DNA of 64,000 nucleotides from assembly GCA_964450305.1 (NCBI GenBank), contig CAYVFB010000007.1, forward strand, positions 1 to 64,000, given 5' to 3'. The stretch is from JAAYJG01 sp964450305 (GTDB lineage: Bacteria > Bacillota > Clostridia > DSM-8532). Positions 34,591 to 44,584 of this stretch are shown one piece after another. Position 1 is the first letter of the stretch; the number at the start of each line of letters is the position of its first letter. Under the pieces are notes generated by a model, which saw nothing but the letters and a program-made list of their open reading frames with translations, did not search any database and had not been told where the DNA came from. A program made the translations under genes and the position numbers.

Positions 34591-34774
34591 GTAGACATAA
34601 GTTTGCCAGGGAATCAGGGCCCAGCCTGGTGTAATGCCTGTCACATGAAGTAGACATAACATTTGCCAAGGGACCTGTCCCCCCGTGGTATGTGTGCCCT
34701 ATACGGTGTAAAGCTTTCGGTATAAAGCGGACATAAGATTTACAAAGGAACCTGTCCCCTGTGTAAATCTTATG
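34591..34774 (+). repeat. Three tandem units of the GTAGACATAAG/GGGACAGGT repeat
   Basis: Units start at 34591, 34650 and 34727, each with G(T/C)(A/G)GACATAA followed by TTTGCCA-GGGA or its variant. The third forms a perfect 13-base hairpin, CATAAGATTTACA (34732-34744) with TGTAAATCTTATG (34762-34774), around AAGGAACCTGTCCCC. Its right arm contains the stop codon of the minus-strand csaB fusion gene. Confidence 0.75.
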
Positions 34775-36998
34775 GGAGGAAGGACAGGGTCAGATCCATG
34801 GCTTCCTTTACCTTCTTTTCCAGCAAGGGCTTCATGTTGGCCAGTTCAAGGCTTATTTCATTTGCATTTGCCCAAACCTCATGGGTTTTGCACAGCAAAT
34901 CCTCCATCGAGAATTTATCATTCCAGGGAACAAAGGGCTGTTGAATGGACTGCATAAAATAGTCAATTTTCGGCTGATAAGCAAGCCCCACCATGGGAAT
35001 GCCCAGATTCAAAGCATAGATCAGAGAGTGTAAGCGCATGCCAATCACCATGGATACATTGCCCAGGATTGAAAGGGTTTCATCCACCGTATATCTTTCT
35101 GTTAAAATATAACCTTTATGCTTCATGTTCATCAGCACCCTTTTTGCGTATCGAACATCTTCCGGATGCTGCATTGCAAAAAATACGGGGACAGCCTTAA
35201 AATCGGAAACAATTTTGTCTGCATAGGCTGCCAGTATTTTTTCTGAATGCTTCACTTTTTTCCACCTGCGTAAACATAACGCAAAAAGCTTTTCTGTGGT
35301 GGGCACGCCGGCCTCTTTCAGAATATCTGCCCCTTTTTGCGGGCCGCAGGGTTTCAGCGCCAAAGCCGGATCTGCTGTTACCCGGGTTACGGGCTTGGTG
35401 ACTTCCAATGATTTCAGCTCTTCAAACGCGTTCGGATCTCGCAGGGTGATTGCTTCCAGTCGGTTTAATATCCGTGAAGCAACCTTGCGGTTCTTCTTCC
35501 GGGTTAGCGGCCCAAGACCGTTGGCCAGAAGCACCGCATGGGCACCCTTTTTGACAGCCAGATGAAGCATGTAAAGGTAATACCAAAGCGAACGGCTGCT
35601 GGTGTCATCCTGAATGAGCGTCCCTCCGCCTGCAATAAATACCCGTGTGCCGGCCAGCAGTGCGGGAATTATAAAAAGGTTAAAACGATGAACGGACTGA
35701 ACCCTGTATACTCTGCGTGTTTCGGCGGGGTCGTTGGACATTACGACGGTGGAAAGGCCCTTATGGTTGGCTTGCAGGTGATCGATAAAAGATTTCAAAA
35801 TGGCATCATCACCGCTGTTACGGAAACCATAGTAGCCCAGGATGACGATGTCATGTGTCTTGCCATCTTTCAGGTACCGCTCTTCCCGGGAAAGAATGGT
35901 GTGATAGATATTCAGCTGGGTTTGTGTCATGGATTTCAGCGAAAAATGATCCCGGGCGGTTTCAAAAAGTTTTTCCCCGATCTGTTCTCGGTGAACTGGA
36001 TCCTTCAGCAGTGTAAGCAGGTGACCAGCCAATGCGTCACTGTCACCCGGGGTATAAAGATAACCGTTTTCACCCTGTACAAAAAGGTCTTCGAGGCCTC
36101 CGACCCGGCTGGAGACAGTGGCCTTTTTCATTCGGGCGCCTTCCAGAATGGCATAAGGAAAGCTTTCGCTGTAGGAGGCCATCACATTGATATCGATCAC
36201 GTCCAGAAAAGAAAAGGGTTCGTTGACCATGCCGAGAAAGAACACATTCTTCCGGATACCCAGATGCTCTGCCCGTTTTTCAAGAGAATGCTTTAGTTCA
36301 TCACCATCCCCGGCAATCAGAAATTTTGTGTTCGGAAATACCCGGATGACCTTTGCCGCAGCGTCAAGAAACACCGTATGACCCTTTACCGGGTGAAGCC
36401 GGGCAAGAATACCAATGGAAACATCCTCTGGCTCCAGGTTTACACCGTACTTGCTTAAGAACTCGTCCCGCGGCAGCAGGCTGATGGTATCATCAAAAGG
36501 AATGCCATTGTATACGGGTTGAATGCGATCTGCCGGAAAGCCCCGTTTGATCAGCATATCCTTAAAGTTCTGGGAAACAGAGATGTAATAATCGACCATC
36601 CGCAGCGCGATGGTATTGATAAGACCAAAGGTATACATTTTCAGTACACTGTGCAGATAGTCCAGACGGTAATCACTGTGTACCGTTGTGACGACGGGGA
36701 TTCCCGAACTCTTTTTGACAAAGATTCCGATCATATTCGCTTTCGCGCCGTGGGTATGGATAATGTTATATTCGCCGGCTAAAGCCATATCGGTGATCGT
36801 GCGTATATCCTTCATGATATTTCCCGAACGAACAACCTCCACATCGATGCCCATGTCCGCCGCATCATCGGAAAACTGACCTGCCCGCAGGCTGATAAGC
36901 TTGACATGGATATGATACCCCAACTGATTTACCAGTGAAAGAACATGGGTTTTGGCGCCTCCGCTGTCCCCGCCGCCGATGATATGCAATACCTTCAT
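34770..36998 (-). CDS. csaB: Fusion of GT4 glycosyltransferase and CsaB-type polysaccharide pyruvyl transferase
   Basis: 742 residues. Start ATG 36998 with AGGAG 7 bases upstream; seven earlier in-frame residues overlap the ribosome-binding site. Residues 1-375 form a GT4 glycosyltransferase (IIGGGDSGGAKTHVLSL, then ESFPYAILEGARM with donor-binding Glu). Residues 382-742 form a CsaB domain (GYYGFRNSGDDAIL, ADPAL, GMRLHSLIYALNLGIPMVGL). CsaB ketal-pyruvylates the secondary wall polymer that anchors SLH-domain proteins. The fusion suggests one protein adds a sugar and its pyruvyl cap. The stop codon lies in a repeat. Confidence 0.88.
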   Translation of the reverse strand: MKVLHIIGGGDSGGAKTHVLSLVNQLGYHIHVKLISLRAGQFSDDAADMGIDVEVVRSGNIMKDIRTITDMALAGEYNIIHTHGAKANMIGIFVKKSSGIPVVTTVHSDYRLDYLHSVLKMYTFGLINTIALRMVDYYISVSQNFKDMLIKRGFPADRIQPVYNGIPFDDTISLLPRDEFLSKYGVNLEPEDVSIGILARLHPVKGHTVFLDAAAKVIRVFPNTKFLIAGDGDELKHSLEKRAEHLGIRKNVFFLGMVNEPFSFLDVIDINVMASYSESFPYAILEGARMKKATVSSRVGGLEDLFVQGENGYLYTPGDSDALAGHLLTLLKDPVHREQIGEKLFETARDHFSLKSMTQTQLNIYHTILSREERYLKDGKTHDIVILGYYGFRNSGDDAILKSFIDHLQANHKGLSTVVMSNDPAETRRVYRVQSVHRFNLFIIPALLAGTRVFIAGGGTLIQDDTSSRSLWYYLYMLHLAVKKGAHAVLLANGLGPLTRKKNRKVASRILNRLEAITLRDPNAFEELKSLEVTKPVTRVTADPALALKPCGPQKGADILKEAGVPTTEKLFALCLRRWKKVKHSEKILAAYADKIVSDFKAVPVFFAMQHPEDVRYAKRVLMNMKHKGYILTERYTVDETLSILGNVSMVIGMRLHSLIYALNLGIPMVGLAYQPKIDYFMQSIQQPFVPWNDKFSMEDLLCKTHEVWANANEISLELANMKPLLEKKVKEAMDLTLSFLP

Positions 36999-37087
36999 GC
37001 GTAACTCCTGAAACATCAAAATAATACCCGGCCTTTTCTATCACCGGAATAATCCATTATACCGCATCTGAAATCAGGATTCAATTC

Positions 37088-37114
37088 GAAACATGGGGAC
37101 GATTCTTTTGTTTC
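37088..37114. repeat. GGGGACG-family hairpin
   Basis: GAAACA/TGTTTC stem around TGGGGACGATTCTT, a degenerate member of the dispersed palindromic family, between the methyltransferase gene and the csaB fusion gene. Confidence 0.45.
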
Positions 37115-37154
37115 ACCATGCTTGACACATCAAGCTGGCTACGCCCAGGTTCAA

Positions 37155-38084
37155 TTATACACAATAGGCTTTTACAACTGTCAATAATGTGTCCAGATTA
37201 AGGGGGATACTCTTTAATTGCGGGAAAAGATCTTTTTCTTCTGTCCCTGGTAGCAATGCAACAATAATAGTGCATGGTACGGCCTCTTTCATTATTTTAT
37301 TCTCCAACCGCCTGCTGGTTTCTTTCTCCCAAAAGCTCTTTTCTTTGTCATCAAAAGGCCAGTAAATATATATGAACGAAAAGAGACTGAAGTCTATATC
37401 GAAAAAATCTGATTGCATGAAACTGATTCTATTCATATCTACTTTATGACAGTTCGATAAATCCAATAAGCAGTTCATACTCTCTTCATATAAATCAGAA
37501 TTCATTTCAACTCCGGTTACATGTTCCACGCTGTTTGAAATAATGAAGGTTGAAAAACCATTTCCACTGCCCAGATCCAATGCATTGATATTTCGCCGTT
37601 CTCCCAGCAGGTGATCGAGGATTTGGATGATATCGCTCCCCGGAGATATCCCAAAAGCACCGTGCTCTTCCAGGTTAAGGTACATGTTTAGTTTTTCTGA
37701 AAGGATATTACCACGATAATAAATTTCAATAAAGGTATGGCTGTCAGCTTTCATCAGAATGTTTCGGATTTTATTCATCGTACCTTTGCTGATTGCTTTC
37801 TTGAAATGACGGATACAATGAAGTAATGTATAGCATTTGTCCATTATATCGTTATCTATATATTCAGATAAAGAGTCTGCTAAATCCACTAAATTTCCAA
37901 GCTCCATGGTATATCTTTCCTGCGGAAGTTCATCTATTTCGCTCAGCAGTGCCCATGCTTGCAATAAAAACTCATAGGCATAAGTATTCCCTTTAAGCAC
38001 TTCAGATACATCTGGTAATGTGCCTTCAAGAAATTCATAACTGAAATCGTTTCCACTGTGTTGCAAGATCTTTGGTTTGTCCAT
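37155..38084 (-). CDS. Class I SAM-dependent methyltransferase
   Basis: 309 residues. SAM-binding motif I ALDLGSGNGFSTF at residues 168-180 and the acidic strand-2 end GVEMNSDLYEES fit a Rossmann methyltransferase. The N-terminal ~140 residues are all-helical and not recognised. Motif IV is not a clear DPP(Y/F): the corresponding strand reads SFIYIYWPFDD, so the substrate class is open. AGAGGG precedes the ATG. It is more A/T-rich than its neighbours, which could reflect transfer. It sits between envelope genes and a two-component system without an obvious link to either. Confidence 0.75.
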   Translation of the reverse strand: MDKPKILQHSGNDFSYEFLEGTLPDVSEVLKGNTYAYEFLLQAWALLSEIDELPQERYTMELGNLVDLADSLSEYIDNDIMDKCYTLLHCIRHFKKAISKGTMNKIRNILMKADSHTFIEIYYRGNILSEKLNMYLNLEEHGAFGISPGSDIIQILDHLLGERRNINALDLGSGNGFSTFIISNSVEHVTGVEMNSDLYEESMNCLLDLSNCHKVDMNRISFMQSDFFDIDFSLFSFIYIYWPFDDKEKSFWEKETSRRLENKIMKEAVPCTIIVALLPGTEEKDLFPQLKSIPLNLDTLLTVVKAYCV

Positions 38085-38229
38085 AAAAAACCCTCTTTCT
38101 CAGGTCTGTTTAAACTGAGATCAGATTCCAGTTGTCCAAGCAAGGTATACTTAACGACACTTTTGTGATCTGCGAAGTGGTAACCCGCTGTCCCCTTGAC
38201 ACGCATGAACCGTTACGGCATGTCTTGTG

Positions 38230-39507
38230 TCATGCAGGAAGGTTGATATTGATAGTGGTTCCCCCGGAATTGTTCTGACTTGCCCATATTTTTCCGCCGC
38301 AGGCTTCTACAATTTCCCTGCAGATGGACAGGCCCAGCCCTGCGACAGTTCGCCCCTTGTCAGAGGTATAGAACGGATCGAATACTTTGTGAAGATCCTG
38401 CTCAGGAATGCCGACCCCATTATCCTCAACAGAAAAACATACCTTGTCCAGCTGTTTGAAGCAAGAAACAGTAATGGAAGGCGGTTGATCCTTAAAGTGC
38501 TTCAAGCTGTTGTCGATGATGTTCCCAAAGACTCTTCTCATTTTTGAAACGTCGATAAAAAGGAACTCATCGGGGCAGTCGACACGGACAGAAAAATCAA
38601 CCCCATTATCCATCAATTCGGTTTCATAATCGGCCTTTAATATGGCGCAGAATTTATCGACAGTTATGCGTTGCTGCTTCAGCCCACTGTGAATGTGAAG
38701 GTTCAGATAGTCGTCAAAGTCTTCAATGAGGTTTTTGATGGAAACAGATTTGTTGTAAATGATATCCACATACTGCGCGTGTCTTTCCGGCATAAGGGAG
38801 GTTTTCTTCATGCGCTCGGCAAAGCCCATGATCGAGGTGAGGGGTGTTTTAATGTCGTGAGAGATGGACGCGATAATCATATGCTGCTTTTGCTTTTCCT
38901 TTTCAATAGTATCGGTAAGCGTAACAAATTCATTTTGTAATAGCCCGATTTCATCATCACGCACCACCCTTTCAGGCCGGAACCCGTCTTTGTAGTGTGC
39001 CATGTTTTTATACAATGAAATGATGGGTCTGGCAAAACCCCAATAGATGGGAAGCGCGGAGAACAGCAAGATAATAAAAATAATGAGCAATTCGGCAATA
39101 AAAATATCCCATGCAATGCCATAAGCAGCGATATTGCTCAATTGCATAGTCTGCGTAACCTTCAGTAAATACACACTATCCCCAACGTGAAACAGGTTGG
39201 CCGCACTGTTTTTCACATGAGCCTCGAATTCTTCACCGCTTTGAAAAACCAGTGAGCCATTCTCGTCGCTCACTTCAATGAGGAAACCCTTTTGCTGCGC
39301 AATCGTGCGCAAAGCATCAGCAAAATCATCTCGATCGTCGATTTCCTTTGAAATGCGGTTGGTTTCAGCCTGTAACTGTTCGTGTATATTGCTGTTGAAA
39401 TCCGAAATGTTCCTGGAAAGAAAAAGGCTATAATAACCGTATACCAAAAGGATATTCGCAAGGAACGCGCACAGGACAAACAACAGAAGCTTTGTTCTAA
39501 TACTCAT
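38230..39507 (-). CDS. Sensor histidine kinase
   Basis: 425 residues. Two membrane spans (about residues 6-28 and 130-155) enclose a ~100-residue extracytoplasmic sensor; a HAMP-like linker follows, then the H-box ASISHDIKTPLTSIMGF (His about residue 221), N-box NIIDNSLKHF, G1 EDNGVGIP and G2 GLGLSI. ATG 39507 overlaps the end of the response-regulator gene. Last gene of a five-gene operon with an ABC exporter, so it likely senses envelope stress or an exported compound. Confidence 0.92.
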   Translation of the reverse strand: MSIRTKLLLFVLCAFLANILLVYGYYSLFLSRNISDFNSNIHEQLQAETNRISKEIDDRDDFADALRTIAQQKGFLIEVSDENGSLVFQSGEEFEAHVKNSAANLFHVGDSVYLLKVTQTMQLSNIAAYGIAWDIFIAELLIIFIILLFSALPIYWGFARPIISLYKNMAHYKDGFRPERVVRDDEIGLLQNEFVTLTDTIEKEKQKQHMIIASISHDIKTPLTSIMGFAERMKKTSLMPERHAQYVDIIYNKSVSIKNLIEDFDDYLNLHIHSGLKQQRITVDKFCAILKADYETELMDNGVDFSVRVDCPDEFLFIDVSKMRRVFGNIIDNSLKHFKDQPPSITVSCFKQLDKVCFSVEDNGVGIPEQDLHKVFDPFYTSDKGRTVAGLGLSICREIVEACGGKIWASQNNSGGTTININLPA

Positions 39508-40192
39508 TTTCACTCTCCGGGTTTTTCACAAGCTTGTACCCGACCCCCCATACGGTCTTAATATAATGATTCTTTTTGTCAAGCTTCGCGCGAAGGTTCT
39601 TGATGTTGACGGCCACGGTGCCGATATCTGCAAACTCGGTGCCCCACACGGCGTTGAAAATCTGCTCCTTTGAAACCACCTTTCCGGCATTGCGAAAAAG
39701 GTAATGCAACAGTTGAAATTCTCTCATGGTCAACTCTACTGATTTGTTGTCTACTTTCACTTCATAGCTTTCCGGATTGACCTGAATGTTTCCGATGGCA
39801 AGGCTGGCGCTCTTCTGATGAAGGCTGCGCTGTTCCCTGCGCAAATGAGCCCTCACCCGCGCAACCAGTTCTTCGGTAACAAAGGGCTTTGCGATGTAGT
39901 CATCGGCACCCATTTCCAGACCAAGCATGGTATCATAGGTGCGATTTTTTGCAGTGACAAACAAAATGGGGCAGGAAACGGTGTTTCGAATCCGCCTGCA
40001 GATTTCCAACCCATCGATGTCGGGCAGCATAATGTCCAGAAGGATCAACGAAATGTCCGGGTTGTTTTTGATAAGCGCAAAGGTGCTTTCTCCATTGGAG
40101 GCAACCAGGCATTCATAGCCTTCATCGGTAAGGGTATCCGATATCAGCAGGGCAATCTCCTTATCGTCATCAACGATCAGAATTTTTTCCAT
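39497..40192 (-). CDS. OmpR/PhoB-family response regulator
   Basis: 231 residues. Receiver domain with VDDDKE, phospho-acceptor Asp in LLDIMLPD (about residue 53), and Lys in YIAKPF, followed by a winged-helix DNA-binding domain (from about residue 130) with LTMREFQLLHYL and GVGYKLV. Directly upstream of its kinase (11-base overlap) and downstream of the HlyD-like gene. The tandem TTATTAAGAA repeat upstream of the operon promoter is a likely binding site. Confidence 0.93.
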   Translation of the reverse strand: MEKILIVDDDKEIALLISDTLTDEGYECLVASNGESTFALIKNNPDISLILLDIMLPDIDGLEICRRIRNTVSCPILFVTAKNRTYDTMLGLEMGADDYIAKPFVTEELVARVRAHLRREQRSLHQKSASLAIGNIQVNPESYEVKVDNKSVELTMREFQLLHYLFRNAGKVVSKEQIFNAVWGTEFADIGTVAVNIKNLRAKLDKKNHYIKTVWGVGYKLVKNPESENEY

Positions 40193-40214
40193 GGCTCTAC
40201 CCCCTTTACAACCC

Positions 40215-41408
40215 TTATTTTAAGGGAAAATACACATCGGTGCTATAGCCCGGTCTCAGCTTCCATTCGGGATCCTGCGGTTTAACTTGAACCTTGATAA
40301 TTCGCTTCCCGTCCTTTTCCACAGCCAGATTCGATATGTGGATTACCTCGCCGGGAATGGACAGGCTGCTGTCTGCAGTGGGAACAACTTCAACAGTCAT
40401 GCCCGGGCTGACTGTATTGATAAATTCCTCTTCTACTTCAGCATTCACAACAATAGAGTCCATGTCTATCAATTGCAATATCCTGGTGGGCATATACTGT
40501 GTTCCTACAGCGGTGCCGTTCATGACCCCAACGTTCTGCACAATGCCGTTTTCTACATGAGAGACAATACAGCTTTCCTTCAAAAATACCTTGTCGCTTT
40601 TGTTTTTCATCATTTTCAGATCGATCTTGGATACATTGACGCTGCTGCTTTGTATGGCAGTATTGGCCGTATTCGATTTTTCAATTTGGTTCAGCTGAGA
40701 CTGTTTGGATTGCAATGCGAGATTCAGCTGGTCCAGCTCGGTTTTTAAGGCGTTCTTTGTCTTCTCTATATTGTTTTCAACATCGATCAATGCGGTTTCT
40801 CTTCTTGTGAGAATATCCGTATATTGGTCCAACACATTTTTCGGGCTTGAACCTGCTGCATACAGTGCCTGATGCTCCTGAACATCGCGCCTTGCAATAT
40901 CCAGTTCAGTTTTTGCCAGCTCCAGGGCTGTCTGAAGAATTTTTAAGTCTGAATTGGTTTCCTGAGTGTATTCCTCGGTTTTGGTTTCAATGTCCTTTTC
41001 CAGCTGGGCAATATCTGCCGCAAGAGCCGCGGTATCCTGACTGGTGTTCTCAAGCCCCGCTTTTCCGGCGGCAAGCTGTTCCTCCAGCTTGTCAATGTTT
41101 CTCAGATATTCCGACATGTCCAGGTCTGCCATTTCCTGCCCCAGAGATACACGGTCCCCTTCCTTTACTTTCACATTGGTGACGAAGGTTGGAAAGTCGA
41201 TGATGATATCGTATGCCTTCTCATAGGTTACCTCACCCCAGGCCACCATGGTATCAGGCTGTGTTGGCTGTGATAACACCGGTTCTGTGCTATTGTTCCT
41301 GCTTTGTTGTATCTCATTATATCGAATTGCCCCTGCCACTACAAGTGCAAGCACAATCACAACCGGTATCAGGATCCACTTTCTCTTTTTTGATTTTGAT
41401 TTTGCCAT
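40215..41408 (-). CDS. HlyD/MacA-type adaptor subunit of ABC exporter
   Basis: 397 residues. A basic N-terminus and one membrane helix (about residues 11-28), a lipoyl-like half domain (GEVTYEKAYDI...KVKEGDRVSLGQ), a long coiled coil (about residues 100-235) and C-terminal beta-barrel regions ending with LRPGYSTDVYF. In Gram-positives such adaptors work with MacB-like permeases to move lipophilic or peptide compounds. The order ATPase, permease, adaptor supports this. Confidence 0.87.
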   Translation of the reverse strand: MAKSKSKKRKWILIPVVIVLALVVAGAIRYNEIQQSRNNSTEPVLSQPTQPDTMVAWGEVTYEKAYDIIIDFPTFVTNVKVKEGDRVSLGQEMADLDMSEYLRNIDKLEEQLAAGKAGLENTSQDTAALAADIAQLEKDIETKTEEYTQETNSDLKILQTALELAKTELDIARRDVQEHQALYAAGSSPKNVLDQYTDILTRRETALIDVENNIEKTKNALKTELDQLNLALQSKQSQLNQIEKSNTANTAIQSSSVNVSKIDLKMMKNKSDKVFLKESCIVSHVENGIVQNVGVMNGTAVGTQYMPTRILQLIDMDSIVVNAEVEEEFINTVSPGMTVEVVPTADSSLSIPGEVIHISNLAVEKDGKRIIKVQVKPQDPEWKLRPGYSTDVYFPLK

Positions 41409-41500
41409 ATGCGTCCCTCCATCATTGATTCATTTCCTGACCCAAGATTATTGTATATTAATTTGGTTAAATGCTTGATGTTCAGCTTTGGCTTAATAGC

Positions 41501-43810
41501 TCACTCGACACTCTTTAAAGACTCAAGCATATCTAAATTCTTCATTTTTCGAGCCACAATGCCGTTGTTGATCAGCGCAAAAACCAAAGTAATTGCCCAT
41601 GAAAGCGCGGCAGTGGTCAAAGTAACCCGGTTGAGCAGATCCAACTGATTGTTCATGCCGTTGCCAGCAACCGTGGCAATAAACTTACCCAAAGGCATTC
41701 CGAAGATGGAGCCCAACACAACCGAAAGGATGTTTTCGGTGAGTACAAGGGCGCTGATCTCATTGGGGTAAAAGCCCAACACCTTTAGGGTGGCCAGATC
41801 CCGAATGCGCTCGGAGAAATTCAGGATACTGCTGTTATACAGAACCACAAATGCCAGGATAGCTCCCAAAATAATCAATATAACTGCCGCAATATACACG
41901 ACCTGTGTAGTGCCCCTGGTATCTGCAATTTGGTTTTTTCTATCCACATACTCATCCACATAATCTCCCGCAAGAAAGGCCTCGTCCGGTTGTTGGTTCC
42001 ATTTTACAAGGAGAGTAGAGGGTTTAAAGGTTTCTCCGATGGATTCATAATATGCGTCTGTCATAAACATCCCTTGCCCGCTGGCCATATAGATAGTCTG
42101 CCGGATCGGCACCTTGATATAGCCCTTATCCGTACTCTTCAGTTCGAGGATATCTCCCACTTTGACGCCCAGTGTCTGGGAAAGCTTTCTGGTGATGGTC
42201 AGGCCGTCGGCAGCAAGCAATACTGTGTTCCCGTCCACATCCTGCAAATGAACCAGCGGGTTGTGCTGTGGAGAAATGGTTAGTTGCTCCATGGTTCTTT
42301 TGCCACTGGGACGGATGACCTCGACCGATGTTTCCTTGAGCTGCACAACGGTTCCTTCAAGCCTCTTATTGTGGATATAACGGGAATCGGCCTTCTTGTC
42401 CAGGATGATTTTGTGATCATAAGAGTAAGTCACATTATAAGTATAGTCCGCGATTCCATCGACCATGCTGCTCAGAGTGAAGGCAGCCACAACAAGCCCT
42501 GTACACCCTGTAATCCCAAGAACACTCATCAGAAGCCGCATTTTGTTCTTTAGAGTATTGCGCGCGATCAGCTTTCGACTGAATCGCATCCGATTCCAAA
42601 GCCAGGGCAAATATTCCACAAAGATATGGCTTCCCTTCTTCGGAGGCTTTTCGCGCAGCAACAGCGCAGGGGTATCTTTCAGCAGCTTCAGGCCTGCATA
42701 CAGACTAATCCCTCCCGTACAAACCAGGATCAATGCCAGGCTATAAATCAAGTTCACATAGTTAATCGAAATTTGGTAGTTGAAAAGGCTCAGCTTTAAC
42801 CATGGGATTAACAAACTGGTGAAGAAAATGGGACCAATCAGAAACCCTACAAGCGCTCCAAGGCCTCCCATATAAACACCATAAGAGGTGTAATGCCACA
42901 AAATCCTGGCTTTTGAATAGCCCAGGGCCTTCAGGATGCCTATCTGTGGTCTTTGGTTTTCCACCATTCTGAACATGGTGCTCTGTGTGATCAGCGCTGT
43001 CACTAAAAAGAACATCAATGGGAACACGGAAGCCAGGGTTCGGAACTGGTTGATAAACGCATAGACATTGTTCGTACTGCTGTCTTCACCGATGGCAATG
43101 GTTCCAACCAGGTCATCCCCGAATATCCGGCTCATTTCTTTTTTTACAACTGAGATCTCCGCCCCAGTGGACAACCGGACGCAGAGATGATTGAATATTT
43201 TTATTCCATAAATGCCCTTGAGGATGTCTTCATCGATAATGATAAACCCATATTTGCGCGAATCCGGTACGATCGAGGTGTTGCCCTTTATGGAAAAGAT
43301 GTGTTCACTGCTTAAAGCCAGCCCCTCTATACTAAAACTGGTCCATTTGCCATTGAGCTTTATTCTGATTTTATCATCAATGCCAAGCCCGTGCTCCTTA
43401 GCAAATTCTTCATCGAGGATGGCTCCGCTTTTGCTTTTCAGCTTGCCCTGATACAGGATGGGACGATCCAGTACGCTTTGGCTGGAGACGGTATAAACCT
43501 TCAGCGACGGGCGGTTTGCCAGATCACAGATGGCATTGAGTGTAAAACGTTTTTCAACGTACTCGATCCCCTGAAGCCTGTCAATGCTCCACATTTGCTT
43601 TTCGGTGGGGTTTGTAACATAGACCCACATATCAGAGATGTTGGTTGCGGCATACATGGTGCCGGAATTATCCTCGATTGTTTTCCATACGCTGTCGAGA
43701 CCGGTGACAATGGTCACAGAAACTGCAGCCATAATAAAGATGGATATAAACTGGGCCTTGGCGTTTCGCATGTCCCTGATGGATTTTCTGAAAAGTGAAC
43801 CCCTTACCAT
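41501..43810 (-). CDS. FtsX/MacB-like ABC transporter permease
   Basis: 769 residues. Ten membrane spans in the arrangement of two FtsX domains: one N-terminal span, a large extracytoplasmic domain, four spans in the middle (about residues 255-400), a second N-terminal-like span near 425, another extracytoplasmic domain and three spans at the end. The long form resembles BceB/YtrF-type exporters. ATG 43810 overlaps the ATPase stop codon (ATATGGTAA). Likely exports or extracts a membrane-active compound; the substrate is unknown. Confidence 0.9.
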   Translation of the reverse strand: MVRGSLFRKSIRDMRNAKAQFISIFIMAAVSVTIVTGLDSVWKTIEDNSGTMYAATNISDMWVYVTNPTEKQMWSIDRLQGIEYVEKRFTLNAICDLANRPSLKVYTVSSQSVLDRPILYQGKLKSKSGAILDEEFAKEHGLGIDDKIRIKLNGKWTSFSIEGLALSSEHIFSIKGNTSIVPDSRKYGFIIIDEDILKGIYGIKIFNHLCVRLSTGAEISVVKKEMSRIFGDDLVGTIAIGEDSSTNNVYAFINQFRTLASVFPLMFFLVTALITQSTMFRMVENQRPQIGILKALGYSKARILWHYTSYGVYMGGLGALVGFLIGPIFFTSLLIPWLKLSLFNYQISINYVNLIYSLALILVCTGGISLYAGLKLLKDTPALLLREKPPKKGSHIFVEYLPWLWNRMRFSRKLIARNTLKNKMRLLMSVLGITGCTGLVVAAFTLSSMVDGIADYTYNVTYSYDHKIILDKKADSRYIHNKRLEGTVVQLKETSVEVIRPSGKRTMEQLTISPQHNPLVHLQDVDGNTVLLAADGLTITRKLSQTLGVKVGDILELKSTDKGYIKVPIRQTIYMASGQGMFMTDAYYESIGETFKPSTLLVKWNQQPDEAFLAGDYVDEYVDRKNQIADTRGTTQVVYIAAVILIILGAILAFVVLYNSSILNFSERIRDLATLKVLGFYPNEISALVLTENILSVVLGSIFGMPLGKFIATVAGNGMNNQLDLLNRVTLTTAALSWAITLVFALINNGIVARKMKNLDMLESLKSVE

Positions 43811-44505
43811 ATGATTTCCTCTGCGTCCTTTGGGGTATCGTTGTGCATAATCCCGGAGATTTTGCCGTCCTTCATGCGGATCACGGTATTGGCCATCTCC
43901 GCAATCAAAGCGTTATGGGTAACAATAATCACGGTTTTTCCCATGCTGCCCGCCGAGTCGCAGATCAGCTTCAGAACCTTGCGCCCGGTGGTTGAATCCA
44001 GTGCTCCGGTAGGCTCATCACACAATACAATCTCCGGGTTTTTGGCCAGGGCTCTCGCAATGGAGACTCGTTGCTGTTCTCCGCCCGAAATCTGACTGGG
44101 GAAGTTGTCCAGCCTGTTTTCCAGGCCTACCTTTGCCAGCATTTCCTTTGAATCCAGAGGGTCTTCACAGATTTCCTTTGCAAGCTGTACATTTTCCAGA
44201 ACGGTCAGGTTGGGCACCAGGTTATAAAACTGAAAGACAAAGCCAATTTTATTCCGCCTGAAGGTGGTCAACTCATACTCCGACATATCCGAAATTTCCT
44301 GATCACCAACCAGGATACGCCCTTTTGTGGGGGAGTCCATGCCCCCAAGCAAATTCAAAACTGTGGTTTTCCCGGCGCCGCTTTGCCCCAATACCACATT
44401 GACGGTTCCTTTCCGAATGCCGAAGCTAATGCCGTCGACCGCTTTGATCACGCTGCCGCCAACATGATATTCCCTCTCTACGTTGTCAAAGGTGATAAAA
44501 TCCAT
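43804..44505 (-). CDS. ABC transporter ATP-binding protein (MacB/LolD type)
   Basis: 233 residues. Walker A LGQSGAGKTTVLNLLGG, Q-loop VFQFYNLVPNL, signature ISGGEQQRVSIARAL, Walker B IVLCDEPTGALD and H-loop VTHN. Matches the MacB/LolD/YtrE group that powers FtsX-like permeases. GGAAGGAA precedes the ATG. First gene of the operon ATPase-permease-adaptor-regulator-kinase. Confidence 0.95.
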   Translation of the reverse strand: MDFITFDNVEREYHVGGSVIKAVDGISFGIRKGTVNVVLGQSGAGKTTVLNLLGGMDSPTKGRILVGDQEISDMSEYELTTFRRNKIGFVFQFYNLVPNLTVLENVQLAKEICEDPLDSKEMLAKVGLENRLDNFPSQISGGEQQRVSIARALAKNPEIVLCDEPTGALDSTTGRKVLKLICDSAGSMGKTVIIVTHNALIAEMANTVIRMKDGKISGIMHNDTPKDAEEIIW

Positions 44506-44584
44506 CGCGTTCCTTCCCTTTTCAAAATGATGAAAACCTTGAATAAGGCATTACAGCCTTATTTCTAGATTTCTCCCACCTTAG

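Noticed and set aside
35538..36296. 252-codon plus-strand frame
   Set aside because: Antisense shadow of the csaB fusion gene.
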